64,000 bases of DNA from Roseovarius nanhaiticus (GTDB lineage: Bacteria > Pseudomonadota > Alphaproteobacteria > Rhodobacterales > Rhodobacteraceae). Position numbers and translations under genes: made by a program. Of the stretch, positions 16,808 through 26,192 are shown piece after piece. The first letter of the stretch is position 1; every line of letters starts with the position of its first letter. The notes below the pieces were generated by a model that saw only the letters and a program-made list of their open reading frames with translations, was not told the DNA's origin and made no database searches. The DNA lies in the NCBI RefSeq assembly GCF_900156535.1, contig NZ_FTNV01000001.1, positions 2,045,938 through 2,109,937 on the forward strand. The letters are read 5' to 3'.

Positions 16808-19219
16808 ATGAAAGAGCCTCTCAACTCCTCCTACCCGGTGTTGCCGCTGCGCGATATCGTGGTGTTCCCGCACATGATCGTGCCGCTTTTCGTGGGCCGC
16901 GAGAAATCCGTGCGCGCGCTGGAAGAGGTCATGTCCGATGACAAGCAGATCCTGCTGTCGAGCCAGATTGATCCCAGCGTCGACGATCCTGACGCCGAAG
17001 GCATCTATAAGGCCGGCGTTCTGGCCAATGTCCTGCAACTGCTGAAACTGCCGGACGGCACCGTCAAGGTGCTGGTCGAGGGTGTCGCGCGGGTGCGGAT
17101 CACCGAATATATCGAGAATGACGATTTCTTCGAGGCGCGCGCCGAGTATCTGACCGAGATGCCGGGCGATGCAACGACGATCGAGGCGCTTTTGCGCTCG
17201 GTCACATCCGAGTTCGAGCGCTACGCCAAGGTCAAGAAGAACGTCCCCGAAGAGGCCCTGACCGCCGTATCCGAGGCCGACGATCCCGCACGTCTGGCCG
17301 ATCTGGTCGCCGGTCATCTGGGCATCGAGGTCGAGCAGAAGCAGGAGCTTCTGGAGACGCTGAGCGTCAGCGAGCGGCTGGAGAAGGTTTATGGCCTGAT
17401 GCAGGGCGAGATGAGTGTTCTGCAGGTCGAGAAAAAGATCAAGACCCGCGTGAAATCGCAGATGGAGCGCACCCAGCGTGAATACTACCTGAATGAGCAG
17501 ATGAAGGCCATTCAGAAGGAGCTGGGCGATGGCGAGGATGGCGAAGGCGAAGTGGCCGAGCTGGAAAAGCGCGTCTCCGAGACCAAGCTGAGCAAGGAAG
17601 CGCGCGAGAAGGCCGATGCCGAGCTGAAGAAGCTGAAAAACATGAGCCCGATGAGCGCCGAGGCGACAGTGGTGCGCAACTACCTTGACTGGATGCTGTC
17701 CATTCCGTGGGGCGTCAAATCCCGCGTCAAGAAGGACTTGGCCCGCGCCGAAAAGGTGCTGGACGATGACCACTATGGTCTCGAAAAGGTCAAGGAGCGC
17801 ATCGTCGAATATCTCGCCGTGCAGCAACGCTCGAAGAAGCTGAAAGGCCCGATCATGTGCCTCGTCGGCCCTCCGGGCGTCGGCAAGACGTCGCTGGGCA
17901 AGTCCGTGGCCAAGGCGACGGGGCGCGAGTTCATCCGCATCTCGCTTGGCGGTGTGCGCGACGAATCCGAGATCCGTGGCCACCGGCGCACGTATATCGG
18001 CTCGATGCCGGGCAAGATCATCCAGGCTCTGAAAAAGGCCAAGACGACGAACCCGCTGATCCTGCTCGATGAGATCGACAAGATGGGCCAGGACTTCCGT
18101 GGCGATCCCGCGTCGGCCATGCTTGAGGTGCTTGACCCCGAGCAGAACGGCACCTTCGTCGATCACTATCTGGAGGTCGAATATGACCTTTCGAACGTGA
18201 TGTTCCTGACCACGTCGAACAGCTACAACATGCCGGGCCCGCTGATGGACCGGATGGAGATCATCCCGCTGGCCGGCTATACCGAGGACGAGAAGCGCGA
18301 GATCGCCAAGCAGCATCTGCTGTCGAAACAGGTCAAGAACCATGGCCTCAAGAAGGGCGAGTTCGAGCTGACGGACGCGGCGCTCACGGACATCATCCGC
18401 TACTACACCCGCGAGGCGGGGGTGCGGAACCTCGAGCGCGAGATCGCAAAAGTGGCGCGCAAGGCGGTGACCAAGATCATCAAGAAGGAGGTCACGTCGG
18501 TTGTTGTGACGCCGGACAACCTCAGCGACTACCTGGGCGTGCGCAAGCACAAGTTCGGGCTTGCCGAGGATGCCGATCAGGTCGGTGTCGTCACGGGCTT
18601 GGCCTACACCTCGGTCGGTGGCGAGCTTCTGAATATCGAAGCGCTGCGCCTGCCGGGCAAGGGTCGGATGAAGACCACCGGCAAGCTGGGCGACGTGATG
18701 AAGGAGTCGATCGACGCGGCCAATTCCTACGTTCGCTCGGTCGCGCCCGCCATCGGGATCAAGCCGCCACGGCTGGAGAAGTGGGATATCCACGTCCACG
18801 TCCCCGAAGGTGCTACGCCCAAGGATGGCCCGAGCGCAGGTCTTGCCATGGTGACCTCCATCGTGTCGGTGCTCACGGGCATTCCGGTGCGCAAGGATAT
18901 CGCCATGACCGGCGAAGTGACGCTGCGCGGCAACGCGCTGCCCATCGGCGGTCTGAAGGAAAAGCTGCTGGCGGCGCTACGCGGCGGGATCAAGACGGTT
19001 CTCATTCCCCAAGAGAATGAGAAGGATCTGACCGAGATCCCGGACAATGTGAAGGAGGGGCTGGACATCATCCCCGTGACACATGTTCGCGATGTCCTGC
19101 GCCTTGCGCTGACCCGCGCGCCCGAGCCCATCGAGTGGGACGAGGCCGCCGAGGAGGCCGCCGCTGCCGAAGCGGCGTTGAAGGCCGGGCCGGACGGTAC
19201 TGGCGCGACAGCACATTAA
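16808..19219 (+). CDS. lon: ATP-dependent protease Lon
   Basis: Cytoplasmic AAA+ serine protease that removes damaged and regulatory proteins. The 803-aa product has the LON substrate-binding domain (about 1-200), a coiled region, the Walker [10 protein letters not shown] (about 354-362), Walker B ILLDEID and the proteolytic Ser676 in DGPSAG with Lys717 in GGLKEK. The C-terminal tail is Ala/Glu rich. The 245-bp upstream spacer holds hairpins and no gene. A terminator follows directly. Antisense frames through this gene are artefacts of composition. Confidence 0.97.
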   Translation: MKEPLNSSYPVLPLRDIVVFPHMIVPLFVGREKSVRALEEVMSDDKQILLSSQIDPSVDDPDAEGIYKAGVLANVLQLLKLPDGTVKVLVEGVARVRITEYIENDDFFEARAEYLTEMPGDATTIEALLRSVTSEFERYAKVKKNVPEEALTAVSEADDPARLADLVAGHLGIEVEQKQELLETLSVSERLEKVYGLMQGEMSVLQVEKKIKTRVKSQMERTQREYYLNEQMKAIQKELGDGEDGEGEVAELEKRVSETKLSKEAREKADAELKKLKNMSPMSAEATVVRNYLDWMLSIPWGVKSRVKKDLARAEKVLDDDHYGLEKVKERIVEYLAVQQRSKKLKGPIMCLVGPPGVGKTSLGKSVAKATGREFIRISLGGVRDESEIRGHRRTYIGSMPGKIIQALKKAKTTNPLILLDEIDKMGQDFRGDPASAMLEVLDPEQNGTFVDHYLEVEYDLSNVMFLTTSNSYNMPGPLMDRMEIIPLAGYTEDEKREIAKQHLLSKQVKNHGLKKGEFELTDAALTDIIRYYTREAGVRNLEREIAKVARKAVTKIIKKEVTSVVVTPDNLSDYLGVRKHKFGLAEDADQVGVVTGLAYTSVGGELLNIEALRLPGKGRMKTTGKLGDVMKESIDAANSYVRSVAPAIGIKPPRLEKWDIHVHVPEGATPKDGPSAGLAMVTSIVSVLTGIPVRKDIAMTGEVTLRGNALPIGGLKEKLLAALRGGIKTVLIPQENEKDLTEIPDNVKEGLDIIPVTHVRDVLRLALTRAPEPIEWDEAAEEAAAAEAALKAGPDGTGATAH

Positions 19220-19245
19220 GCCGCGCCACATTGATGCGAATACGG

Positions 19246-19273
19246 GGGGCGCCTGACAGGGCGCCCCTTTTTT
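19246..19273 (+). terminator. Intrinsic terminator of lon
   Basis: GGGGCGCC/GGCGCCCC stem with a TGACAG loop, followed by six T residues, 27 bp after the lon stop. Confidence 0.88.
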
Positions 19274-19317
19274 CATATTAATTTCAACTTATTGCGCGGC
19301 AAAGGTCACGCCGGGGA

Positions 19318-19518
19318 TCAGTTGGCGCTGATCAGGGCGGTCAGAAACACAAGTGCCGTCAAGGACAATGCCACGATCTCTGCCTGATTGGCCGATGAAC
19401 TCGCGGTTTCGGCTTCGATGATGGCGGGCTCCATGACGGGCTCGGCCAGGTTACCCGCCATAACAGGTGCGGCGGCGAAGGTGGCGGCGGCAATGGCCGC
19501 CAAGCAATAGGTTTTCAT
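19318..19518 (-). CDS. Small exported/membrane protein, unknown function
   Basis: A 66-aa protein with an N-terminal signal peptide (KTYCLAAIAAATFAAAPVMA, cleavage probably after MA around residue 20-22), a short acidic linker (about 25-45) and a C-terminal hydrophobic segment (about 47-64, ALSLTALVFLTALI). Similar tiny proteins are common in Rhodobacteraceae; no function is assigned. Start at 19518 follows GGGGGATAACACC. A 13-bp palindrome lies about 110 bp upstream. Confidence 0.7.
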   Translation of the reverse strand: MKTYCLAAIAAATFAAAPVMAGNLAEPVMEPAIIEAETASSSANQAEIVALSLTALVFLTALISAN

Positions 19519-19624
19519 GGTGTTATCCCCCAAGGTTTTGGCGCGCGCCTTACCATGGTTGTCCCATAAATGACGCGGCACCCATTCAAGCCCCGCGCAA
19601 AGCGCGTTCAATAGGTTTGCAGTA

Positions 19625-19641
19625 TCATGACGTTACGTCAA
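19625..19641 (-). promoter_or_regulatory. Palindromic motif TGACGTTACGTCA upstream of the small exported protein
   Basis: TGACGT-T-ACGTCA (19628-19640) is a perfect 13-bp odd palindrome. Read on the minus strand with one flanking base each side it resembles the element before fpr (14 of 17). The binding protein is unknown. Confidence 0.3.
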
Positions 19642-19647
19642 GAGCGA

Positions 19648-20625
19648 TCAGATCAGGCGTCCACCGTCTTCCAGGCGCTGTAGATCGGCCAACAGGGCGC
19701 GATAGGTCTTTTCCGCCCGCACGACCCGCGCCGAAGGAAGCGCGGGCGTTTCGACGCGGATCAGAGCCTCGAACGCGAGAAAGAAGGGCAGAGTATGGCT
19801 GCGCTCCAACGGCGATAGCCCAAACGCATGCGCGAAGCTTTGCAGGCAGTCATGGTCGACGCCAAGCACGGTTTTGCCCGACAGACGCAGGCGCCGCCGC
19901 CCCATATGCATCGCAAAGCGGGCGATATCCTTCAACACCGGCATCCGGCGCGAGCCGCCAAGGTCGATCCCCGTCAGGCGCGTACCGTAGCAGATCAGAT
20001 TGTTCGGATGAAAATCTCCGTGACAGATCGCGGCGCGCCAGGGCGCGTCGGCAATGATCGGTGCGATCCGTTCCATATGGGCCAGAATACCGGCTTCGAC
20101 CTCACGCAATGCCGCGAAGGGTTGCTGCTGCGCGGCGCGGGACGCGCGGTTGATCCACCGTTGGGGCTGCGCGATTTGCCAGTCCTCGCTGGACTGGGTG
20201 CTGGCCCGCAGCCATGCAGCGGCGGGCGCCATGAACGCTGGCCGCGCCTTGGCATCGAGGCTGTAGAGCAGCTCCATGAGGGGCGTGCCAGGAACCGCCT
20301 CCTGCACCGTGACGCCAGCGTCGGGCGCGGCGCAGATCGGTTCGGGAACGCGCAGATCGCCAACAGACATAAGCGGCCAAAGGCGCTGCATCTCGTCCCA
20401 TTCCCTTTGCGCATCGCCTGCCTCGGGCGCGAGGTGAACGCGAAAGATCACGTCGCGGCCCTCAAGCTGGCCGCGCAGGATCGCGCGTTTGTCTTTGACG
20501 AGACGCAGAAGATCCGTGGGGTTGGCGCCGCTCAGACGCGGCTCTTGCCGTGCGGCCTTTGCCAGCAGCGCCGCGATGCGCTGCGTTGCGTCGAGATCGG
20601 GGATCGGGGGCAGGGGCGCGCTCAT
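19648..20625 (-). CDS. Aminoglycoside phosphotransferase-like kinase (APH/choline kinase fold)
   Basis: A 325-aa protein with a protein-kinase-like fold: a Lys-containing N-lobe (RAILRGQLEGRDVIFRVH), the catalytic loop ICHGDFHPNNLI and the metal-binding Asp in GIDLGGS. Natural substrates of such chromosomal enzymes are usually unknown; antibiotic resistance should not be assumed. The ATG at 20625 (MSAPLPPIP) is chosen because the frame further upstream crosses the xseB promoter; no good Shine-Dalgarno is visible, so the start is uncertain. Divergent from xseB. Confidence 0.78.
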   Translation of the reverse strand: MSAPLPPIPDLDATQRIAALLAKAARQEPRLSGANPTDLLRLVKDKRAILRGQLEGRDVIFRVHLAPEAGDAQREWDEMQRLWPLMSVGDLRVPEPICAAPDAGVTVQEAVPGTPLMELLYSLDAKARPAFMAPAAAWLRASTQSSEDWQIAQPQRWINRASRAAQQQPFAALREVEAGILAHMERIAPIIADAPWRAAICHGDFHPNNLICYGTRLTGIDLGGSRRMPVLKDIARFAMHMGRRRLRLSGKTVLGVDHDCLQSFAHAFGLSPLERSHTLPFFLAFEALIRVETPALPSARVVRAEKTYRALLADLQRLEDGGRLI

Positions 20626-20686
20626 GGGCGCAGTCAATCGCAGGGCTTGGGCGCGGTCAAGCGCAGCAAAGGGATCCCCAGCGCGA

Positions 20687-20715
20687 TTGAACCCCTCTGG
20701 CGGCGCGTCTATGGT
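20687..20715 (+). promoter_or_regulatory. Candidate sigma-70 promoter of xseB-ispA-dxs
   Basis: TTGAAC (20687-20692), 17-bp spacer, TATGGT (20710-20715), about 38 bp before the xseB start. Confidence 0.5.
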
Positions 20716-20752
20716 GGCACGAGAGAATGAAACACCAGCCATGAGGCCCGAC

Positions 20753-20995
20753 ATGAGCGACACACCCGTAGCCGAGATGACCTTCGAGCAGGCAATGGCC
20801 GAGCTGGAGCAGGTGGTAGGCCGGCTGGAGCGCGGAGATGTGGCGCTGGACGAGTCGATCACCCTCTACGAGCGCGGCGCCGCCTTGAAAAAGCGCTGCG
20901 AATCCAAGTTGAAAGAGGCGGAAGAAAAGGTGGCTGCGATCACCCTCGATGCCGAGGGAGAGCCTGCGGGGCTCAAGCCCGTGGACGGGCTTTAG
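20753..20995 (+). CDS. xseB: Exodeoxyribonuclease VII small subunit
   Basis: Small subunit that binds the coiled coil of XseA. The 80-aa protein has the typical TFEQAMAELEQVVGRLERGDVALDESI pattern split over residues 9-35, then LYERGAALKKRCE. ATG at 20753 has GAGG 6 nt upstream; an in-frame ATG lies 12 bp earlier. First gene of a tight operon with ispA (5 bp) and dxs, a conserved order in proteobacteria. xseA is not in the window. Confidence 0.93.
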   Translation: MSDTPVAEMTFEQAMAELEQVVGRLERGDVALDESITLYERGAALKKRCESKLKEAEEKVAAITLDAEGEPAGLKPVDGL

Positions 20996-21000
20996 GCGCC

Positions 21001-21864
21001 GTGGACGCCGAAATCAAAGGCGCGCAGCGAGCGGTCGAGGCGCATCTTGATCACGTTCTGGCCCCGTTCGGGACCTCGGATGTGGCCGAGGCGATGCGCC
21101 ACGCGACGCGCGGGGGCAAGCGGCTGCGCGCATGCCTTGTACTGCAATCGGCCAAGCTGCACGGTGTGTCCGAGGCTCAGGCAATCTGGCCCGCGACCGC
21201 CATCGAGGCGATGCATGCCTATAGCCTCGTCCATGACGATCTGCCCTGCATGGATGATGATGACGCGCGGCGCGGCCAGCCTACAGTGCATGTCAAATGG
21301 GACGAGATGACCGCCGTCTTGACGGGCGACGCGCTTCAGGCGCTGGCCTTTCAGTTGGCCGCCCATCCCGAGGCGGGCAGCGCCGAGGTGCGGGCCGATC
21401 TGGCGCTGAGCCTGGCGCGTGCCGCTGGGGCGCAAGGCATGGTCTTGGGCCAGGCTCTCGACATGGCGGCTGAGCGTCCGGGTGCGGCGCTGGACCTTGA
21501 ACAGATCAGTGCCCTGCAAGCGGGCAAGACCGGCGCGCTTTTCGAATGGAGCGCCGGGTCCGGCGCGCGGATGGCGGGCGCCGATCCCGGGCCGATGATC
21601 CGCTATGCCGCTGCCATGGGGCAGGCCTTCCAGATCCATGATGATGTGATTGATGTGACAGGTGACGCGGCCTCTGCCGGCAAGGCCGTGGGCAAGGATG
21701 CGGCGGCGGGCAAGGCAACCTTCGTCTCGCTTTTGGGTTTGGATGGCGCGCGCGCGCGGGCGGAGGCGTTGGTTGACGAGGCGGATGCGGCGCTATCTCC
21801 TTACGGTGAGGGTGCCGATCCCTTGCGGCGCATCGCGCGCTTCGCTATCTCGCGTGACAACTGA
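21001..21864 (+). CDS. ispA: Farnesyl/geranyl diphosphate synthase
   Basis: Condenses isopentenyl diphosphate with allylic diphosphates. The 287-aa protein has GGKRLRACLV (38-47), the first Asp-rich motif DDLPCMD (79-85) and the second DDVIDVTGD, plus GKDAAAGKATFVSLLG. GTG start at 21001, five bases after the xseB stop. Operon placement with dxs, the first MEP-pathway gene, supports a role in quinone, carotenoid and undecaprenol precursor supply. Confidence 0.94.
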   Translation: MDAEIKGAQRAVEAHLDHVLAPFGTSDVAEAMRHATRGGKRLRACLVLQSAKLHGVSEAQAIWPATAIEAMHAYSLVHDDLPCMDDDDARRGQPTVHVKWDEMTAVLTGDALQALAFQLAAHPEAGSAEVRADLALSLARAAGAQGMVLGQALDMAAERPGAALDLEQISALQAGKTGALFEWSAGSGARMAGADPGPMIRYAAAMGQAFQIHDDVIDVTGDAASAGKAVGKDAAAGKATFVSLLGLDGARARAEALVDEADAALSPYGEGADPLRRIARFAISRDN

Positions 21865-21906
21865 CGCCAAGCCCCGCTGACCTGACGCCCCGAGGAGGGG
21901 AGTGCC

Positions 21907-23847
21907 ATGACGACCGATGCCGACAGGGCGCCGAAAACGCCGCTGCTTGACCGTATCTCGACCCCGACCGACATGAAGCGCCTCAGCGATGGCGATCTTG
22001 CGCGCCTTGCCGATGAGCTGCGGGCCGAGACCATCCATTCCGTATCGCAGACGGGTGGGCATCTGGGCGCGGGACTGGGCGTTGTCGAATTGACAGTTGC
22101 CCTGCATGCGGTCTTTGATGCGCCTCGGGACAAGATCATCTGGGACGTCAGCCATCAAAGCTATCCGCACAAAATCCTGACCGGACGCCGCGACCGGATG
22201 AAGACCATTCGACAGAAGGACGGCCTTAGCGGTTTCACCAAACGCTCCGAGTCGCCCTATGACCCTTTCGGCGCTGCGCATTCCAGCACGTCCATTTCGG
22301 CGGCGCTCGGCTTTGCCGTGGCGCGCGATCTGGGCGGCGCTTGCGAGACGGAGCATGGCGATGCGGTGGCCATCATTGGCGATGGCGCGATGAGCGCGGG
22401 CATGGCCTTTGAGGCGCTCAACAACGCGGGCGGTCTGGGCAAGCGGATGTTCGTCATCCTCAACGACAATGAGATGTCGATCGCGCCGCCCGTCGGGGCA
22501 CTGTCCTCGTACCTGTCACGTCTCTACACCGAGCAGCCGTTTCAGGAGCTCAAGGCCGCCGCCAAGGGCGCAGTCTCGCTTCTGCCCGGACCTTTTCAGC
22601 AAGGCGCGCGCCGCGCCAAGGAAATGCTTAAGGGGCTTGCCGTCGGTGGCACGCTTTTCGAGGAGCTTGGGTTCTCGTATCTCGGCCCCATCGACGGGCA
22701 CGATATGGAGCAACTTCTGCCGATCCTGCGCACCGTCCATCAGCGCGCGACGGGTCCGATGCTGATCCATGTGCTGACCAAGAAGGGCAAGGGCTATGCG
22801 CCCGCCGAAGGCGCCGACGATGGCGGCCACGCGACCGCGAAATTCGATGTGGCTACGGGCAAGCAATCAAAACCGCCCAGCAATGCGCCCAGCTATACGT
22901 CGGTCTTCGGGCGCGAACTGGCCGCGCATGCCAGCCGCGATGATCGTATCGTCGCCGTCACCGCCGCCATGCCCGATGGCACCGGACTTGGCCTCATGGC
23001 CGAGCGGTATCCCAGCCGCACCTTCGATGTCGGAATTGCCGAGCAACACGCCGTCACCTTTGCCGCCGGTATGGCGGCAGGCGGCTTGCGCCCCTTTTGC
23101 GCGCTTTATTCGACCTTTCTGCAGCGCGGCTATGATCAGGTCGTGCATGATGTGGCAATTCAGCGTCTGCCAGTGCGCTTTGCCATCGACCGTGCCGGGC
23201 TGGTCGGGGCTGATGGCGCGACCCACGCGGGCAGCTACGACATAGCATTTCTCGCTAATTTGCCCGGTTTCGTGGTCATGGCAGCGGCAGACGAGGCCGA
23301 GCTGGTGCATATGGTGGCCACCGCTGCGGCACATGACGATGGCCCCATCGCGTTCCGTTATCCACGGGGCGAAGGCGAGGGCGTCACCATGCCCGAGCGG
23401 GGCGAGATCCTTGAGATCGGCAAGGGCCGAATGATCGAAGAGGGCAGCCGCGTCGCAATCCTCAGCTTTGGCACGCGTCTGGGCGAAGTGCGCCGCGCCG
23501 CGGAGGCATTGCGCGCACGGGGAATTAGGCCCACCATCGCCGATGCACGCTTTGCCAAACCACTGGATCGCGACATGATCTTGCAGCTTGCGGCCGATCA
23601 CGAAGCGCTGATCACGGTAGAGGAGGGCGCTGTCGGCGGCTTTGGCAGCCATGTCGCTCAGCTTTTGTCAAACGAGGGCGTGTTCGACCACGGTCTGAAA
23701 TTCCGCTCGATGGTTTTGCCGGACATCTTCATTGATCAGGCCAGCCCCGCGGATATGTATAGCGTCGCCGGGATGAGCGGCGCCCAAATCGAGGCCAAAG
23801 TGTTGGAACTGCTCGATATCGCTCAGATTGCGGACAAGCGGGCCTAA
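21907..23847 (+). CDS. dxs: 1-deoxy-D-xylulose-5-phosphate synthase
   Basis: Thiamine-diphosphate enzyme joining pyruvate and glyceraldehyde 3-phosphate, entry to the MEP pathway. The 646-aa protein shows GGHLGAGLG, the cofactor motif [33 protein letters not shown] and the C-terminal transketolase domain. GAGGAGGGGAGTGCC precedes the ATG. Last gene of the operon, followed by a short hairpin. Confidence 0.96.
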   Translation: MTTDADRAPKTPLLDRISTPTDMKRLSDGDLARLADELRAETIHSVSQTGGHLGAGLGVVELTVALHAVFDAPRDKIIWDVSHQSYPHKILTGRRDRMKTIRQKDGLSGFTKRSESPYDPFGAAHSSTSISAALGFAVARDLGGACETEHGDAVAIIGDGAMSAGMAFEALNNAGGLGKRMFVILNDNEMSIAPPVGALSSYLSRLYTEQPFQELKAAAKGAVSLLPGPFQQGARRAKEMLKGLAVGGTLFEELGFSYLGPIDGHDMEQLLPILRTVHQRATGPMLIHVLTKKGKGYAPAEGADDGGHATAKFDVATGKQSKPPSNAPSYTSVFGRELAAHASRDDRIVAVTAAMPDGTGLGLMAERYPSRTFDVGIAEQHAVTFAAGMAAGGLRPFCALYSTFLQRGYDQVVHDVAIQRLPVRFAIDRAGLVGADGATHAGSYDIAFLANLPGFVVMAAADEAELVHMVATAAAHDDGPIAFRYPRGEGEGVTMPERGEILEIGKGRMIEEGSRVAILSFGTRLGEVRRAAEALRARGIRPTIADARFAKPLDRDMILQLAADHEALITVEEGAVGGFGSHVAQLLSNEGVFDHGLKFRSMVLPDIFIDQASPADMYSVAGMSGAQIEAKVLELLDIAQIADKRA

Positions 23848-23862
23848 GACCGTCGCGGGGCC

Positions 23863-23884
23863 GACCCTTTGATCGGGTCTTTTC
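23863..23884 (+). terminator. Weak intrinsic terminator after dxs
   Basis: GACCC/GGGTC 5-bp stem with a 7-nt loop, followed by TTTTCTT, 16 bp after the dxs stop. Confidence 0.45.
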
Positions 23885-23913
23885 TTGGTGCCATTTCGGC
23901 TTAGATCAGAAAT

Positions 23914-25005
23914 ATGCTGATCGCACGTTTCATCGCCGCGTGGCTATTGTTGGCCGCGCCTGTCATGGCCCAGACACTCGACGGGCCGGATGGCCCCTTG
24001 CCGGTGACGCCAATGGCCGATGGTCTGGAAGGTCCATGGTCCTTTGCATTTCTGCCGGACGGCGGTGTGCTGATTACCGAAAAGCAGGGGCGTCTATGGC
24101 TTGTTCGGGACGGCGCGAAGACCGAGATCACCGGTGTCGGACCCATTGCACAGATCGGGCAGGGTGGTCTTCTGGATGTTCTGGTCCCCCACGACTTCGC
24201 GCAGTCCCGGCAACTTTATTTCAGCCATGCCGTCCCGCAGGGCCGCAGCGGAGGCACGGCGCTCGCCCGAGCGATCCTGCCCCAAGGCGCGACGGCGCTG
24301 CAAGAGTGGACGGTCCTTTACCAAATTGCCGAGGGCAGTCGCGGCGGCACACATTTCGGCTCGCGCCTTGTCGAGGCGCCGGATGGAATGATCTTCATGA
24401 CCGTCGGTGAACGCGGCGATCGGCCCTCGGCGCAGGATTTGAGCCGTGAGAACGGCAGCGTTCTCCGCCTGACGCGCGAAGGAGCACCCGCCCCTGGCAA
24501 TCCGTTTGCCGGGCAAGAGGGTGCAAGGGACGCGATTTGGTCTTATGGACATCGCAACCCACAAGGTGCGGCGCTTGACGCGTCGGGCCGACTTTATGTC
24601 ACCGAACACGGCGCGCGCGGCGGAGACGAGGTGAACCGCATCGAAGAAGGCGCCAACTATGGCTGGCCGGTCATCTCTTACGGTCGTCACTATTCCGGTG
24701 CACGCATCGGTGAGGGAACCGAAAAGCCTGGCATGGCGCAGCCGGAATTTTACTGGGATCCCAGCATCGCGCCGTCGGGCCTGATGATCTACTCGGGCGC
24801 TCTGATCCCCGAATGGGAGGGCGACTTCTTTACCGGCTCGCTCAAATTCGGCTTTATCTCGCGTCTTTCGGGTGATCCGCTGACCGAGATCCAGCGCCTG
24901 GATTCGCCCGAAACCGAGCGTCTGCGCGATATTCGCGAGGGGCCGGACGGCGCGATCTGGTGGCTGAGCGAAGGGCAGGGCGCGCTCTACCGCATGGCGC
25001 CCTAA
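23914..25005 (+). CDS. PQQ-dependent aldose sugar dehydrogenase (GdhB/YliI-like)
   Basis: Periplasmic six-bladed beta-propeller that oxidises sugars with PQQ. The 363-aa protein has a signal peptide (about 1-20, ending VMAQ), GLEGPWSFAFLPDGGVLITEKQGR split around residues 32-55, SRGGTHFGSR, the conserved GHRNPQG and YVTEHGARGGDEVN, and GGQGALYR-like ending. Monocistronic, convergent with the GlxA-type regulator with a 3-bp gap. Confidence 0.9.
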   Translation: MLIARFIAAWLLLAAPVMAQTLDGPDGPLPVTPMADGLEGPWSFAFLPDGGVLITEKQGRLWLVRDGAKTEITGVGPIAQIGQGGLLDVLVPHDFAQSRQLYFSHAVPQGRSGGTALARAILPQGATALQEWTVLYQIAEGSRGGTHFGSRLVEAPDGMIFMTVGERGDRPSAQDLSRENGSVLRLTREGAPAPGNPFAGQEGARDAIWSYGHRNPQGAALDASGRLYVTEHGARGGDEVNRIEEGANYGWPVISYGRHYSGARIGEGTEKPGMAQPEFYWDPSIAPSGLMIYSGALIPEWEGDFFTGSLKFGFISRLSGDPLTEIQRLDSPETERLRDIREGPDGAIWWLSEGQGALYRMAP

Positions 25006-25008
25006 TGT

Positions 25009-26022
25009 CTAGACCGACAGGCGCGACGAATGCGAGCCGCGTTCGCGGTATGGCGTGGTATTGTAATGCGCACGATAGCATTTCGAGAAATGCGACGGCG
25101 ACGAAAACCCGCAGGCAAGCGCCACGTTGATTACCGTCATATCCGTTTGCATCAAGAGGTTGCGGGCCTTTTGCAGGCGAAGTTCCATGTAATACCGCTT
25201 GGGCGAACGCGACAGATACCGGCGAAAGAGCCGCTCGAGCTGGCGCGTCGACATGCCGGCATCGCGCGCGAGCGTTGCGGGACTGATCGGCTCTTCGATA
25301 TTGCCTTCCATCATCTGGATGACCTGGCTCAGCTTGGGATGGCGCACGCCGATGCGCGTCGGCACCGACAGGCGCTGCGTATCCTGATCGGTGCGGATGG
25401 ACGAATAAATCAGCTGGTCGGCCACGGCATTGGCCAGCTTTTCGTCATGGTCCTGCGCGATGATGTTCAGCATGAGGTCGATCGAGGACGTGCCGCCCGC
25501 CGTCGTCATGCGGTTTCCGTCCACGGTAAAGACCGATTTGGTCAGCGTCACCTCCGAGAACTCCTCGGCAAAACTGTCGTGATTTTCCCAGTGGATCGTC
25601 GCGCGCTTGCCATCCAGCAGGCCCGCGCGCGCCAGAACGTAGGATGCCGTGCAGAGCCCGCCCATTTTCAGTCCGCGCCGCGCCTCGCGGCGGAGCCAAT
25701 TCATGACTTTTTTTGTGGCGGCTTTCTGAATCTCGATCCCGCCGCAAACCAGAACGGTGTCATCGCGGCTGAGCTCGCCCAAAGGGCCGTCCAGTTGAAA
25801 ACGCGATCCCGCCGAGCAGGCGATCACGTCTTCGCTGTCGCCGATAACGGACCACTCATATAGCGGCTTTTCCGCCATTCTGTTGGCAATACGCAGACAT
25901 TCGATCGCCGCGGCAAAGCTGAGAAGCGTGAAGTTCGGAACCAGAACAAAGACAAAGCGACGCGGCGGCTGCGCCTTGGCGGGCGTGGCGGAGGACGAGG
26001 GCTTGCGCGGGTCACTTTGCAT
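25009..26022 (-). CDS. GlxA family AraC-type transcriptional regulator
   Basis: A 337-aa protein with an N-terminal DJ-1/PfpI-like domain (about 20-190, containing GGLCTASYVLARAGLLDG and TAGGTSSIDLML) and a C-terminal AraC helix-turn-helix pair (about 225-325, STRQLERLFRRYL and ALACGFSSPSHFSKCYRAHY). Relatives include GbdR, CdhR and ArgR-type regulators of choline, carnitine or arginine use; no target genes of that kind adjoin, so the effector is not known. It is divergent from the DAHP synthase gene. Confidence 0.9.
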   Translation of the reverse strand: MQSDPRKPSSSATPAKAQPPRRFVFVLVPNFTLLSFAAAIECLRIANRMAEKPLYEWSVIGDSEDVIACSAGSRFQLDGPLGELSRDDTVLVCGGIEIQKAATKKVMNWLRREARRGLKMGGLCTASYVLARAGLLDGKRATIHWENHDSFAEEFSEVTLTKSVFTVDGNRMTTAGGTSSIDLMLNIIAQDHDEKLANAVADQLIYSSIRTDQDTQRLSVPTRIGVRHPKLSQVIQMMEGNIEEPISPATLARDAGMSTRQLERLFRRYLSRSPKRYYMELRLQKARNLLMQTDMTVINVALACGFSSPSHFSKCYRAHYNTTPYRERGSHSSRLSV

Positions 26023-26192
26023 GCAGGACGCCTTGAAAATGCGAGGTCGTTGATCGGGTGTTCCACAAAATGGGTGCGATTGACAATAGTTGCGCTTAGA
26101 AATCCACGCGAGGCGGCGATTATTCGTGTGGCGCTGCGCACGGGCCTTTGCTATGCAACCGTTTCAGAATTGCCCAAGGCGGAGTGGATGTC

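Noticed and set aside
16691..18799. A 702-codon open frame on the minus strand through lon
   Set aside because: It runs antisense to an intact, motif-complete lon and has the composition expected from high-GC codon bias; no domain of its own.
19648..20625. Antibiotic resistance gene (aminoglycoside phosphotransferase)
   Set aside because: The fold is shared by many chromosomal kinases and the context next to xseB does not indicate resistance.
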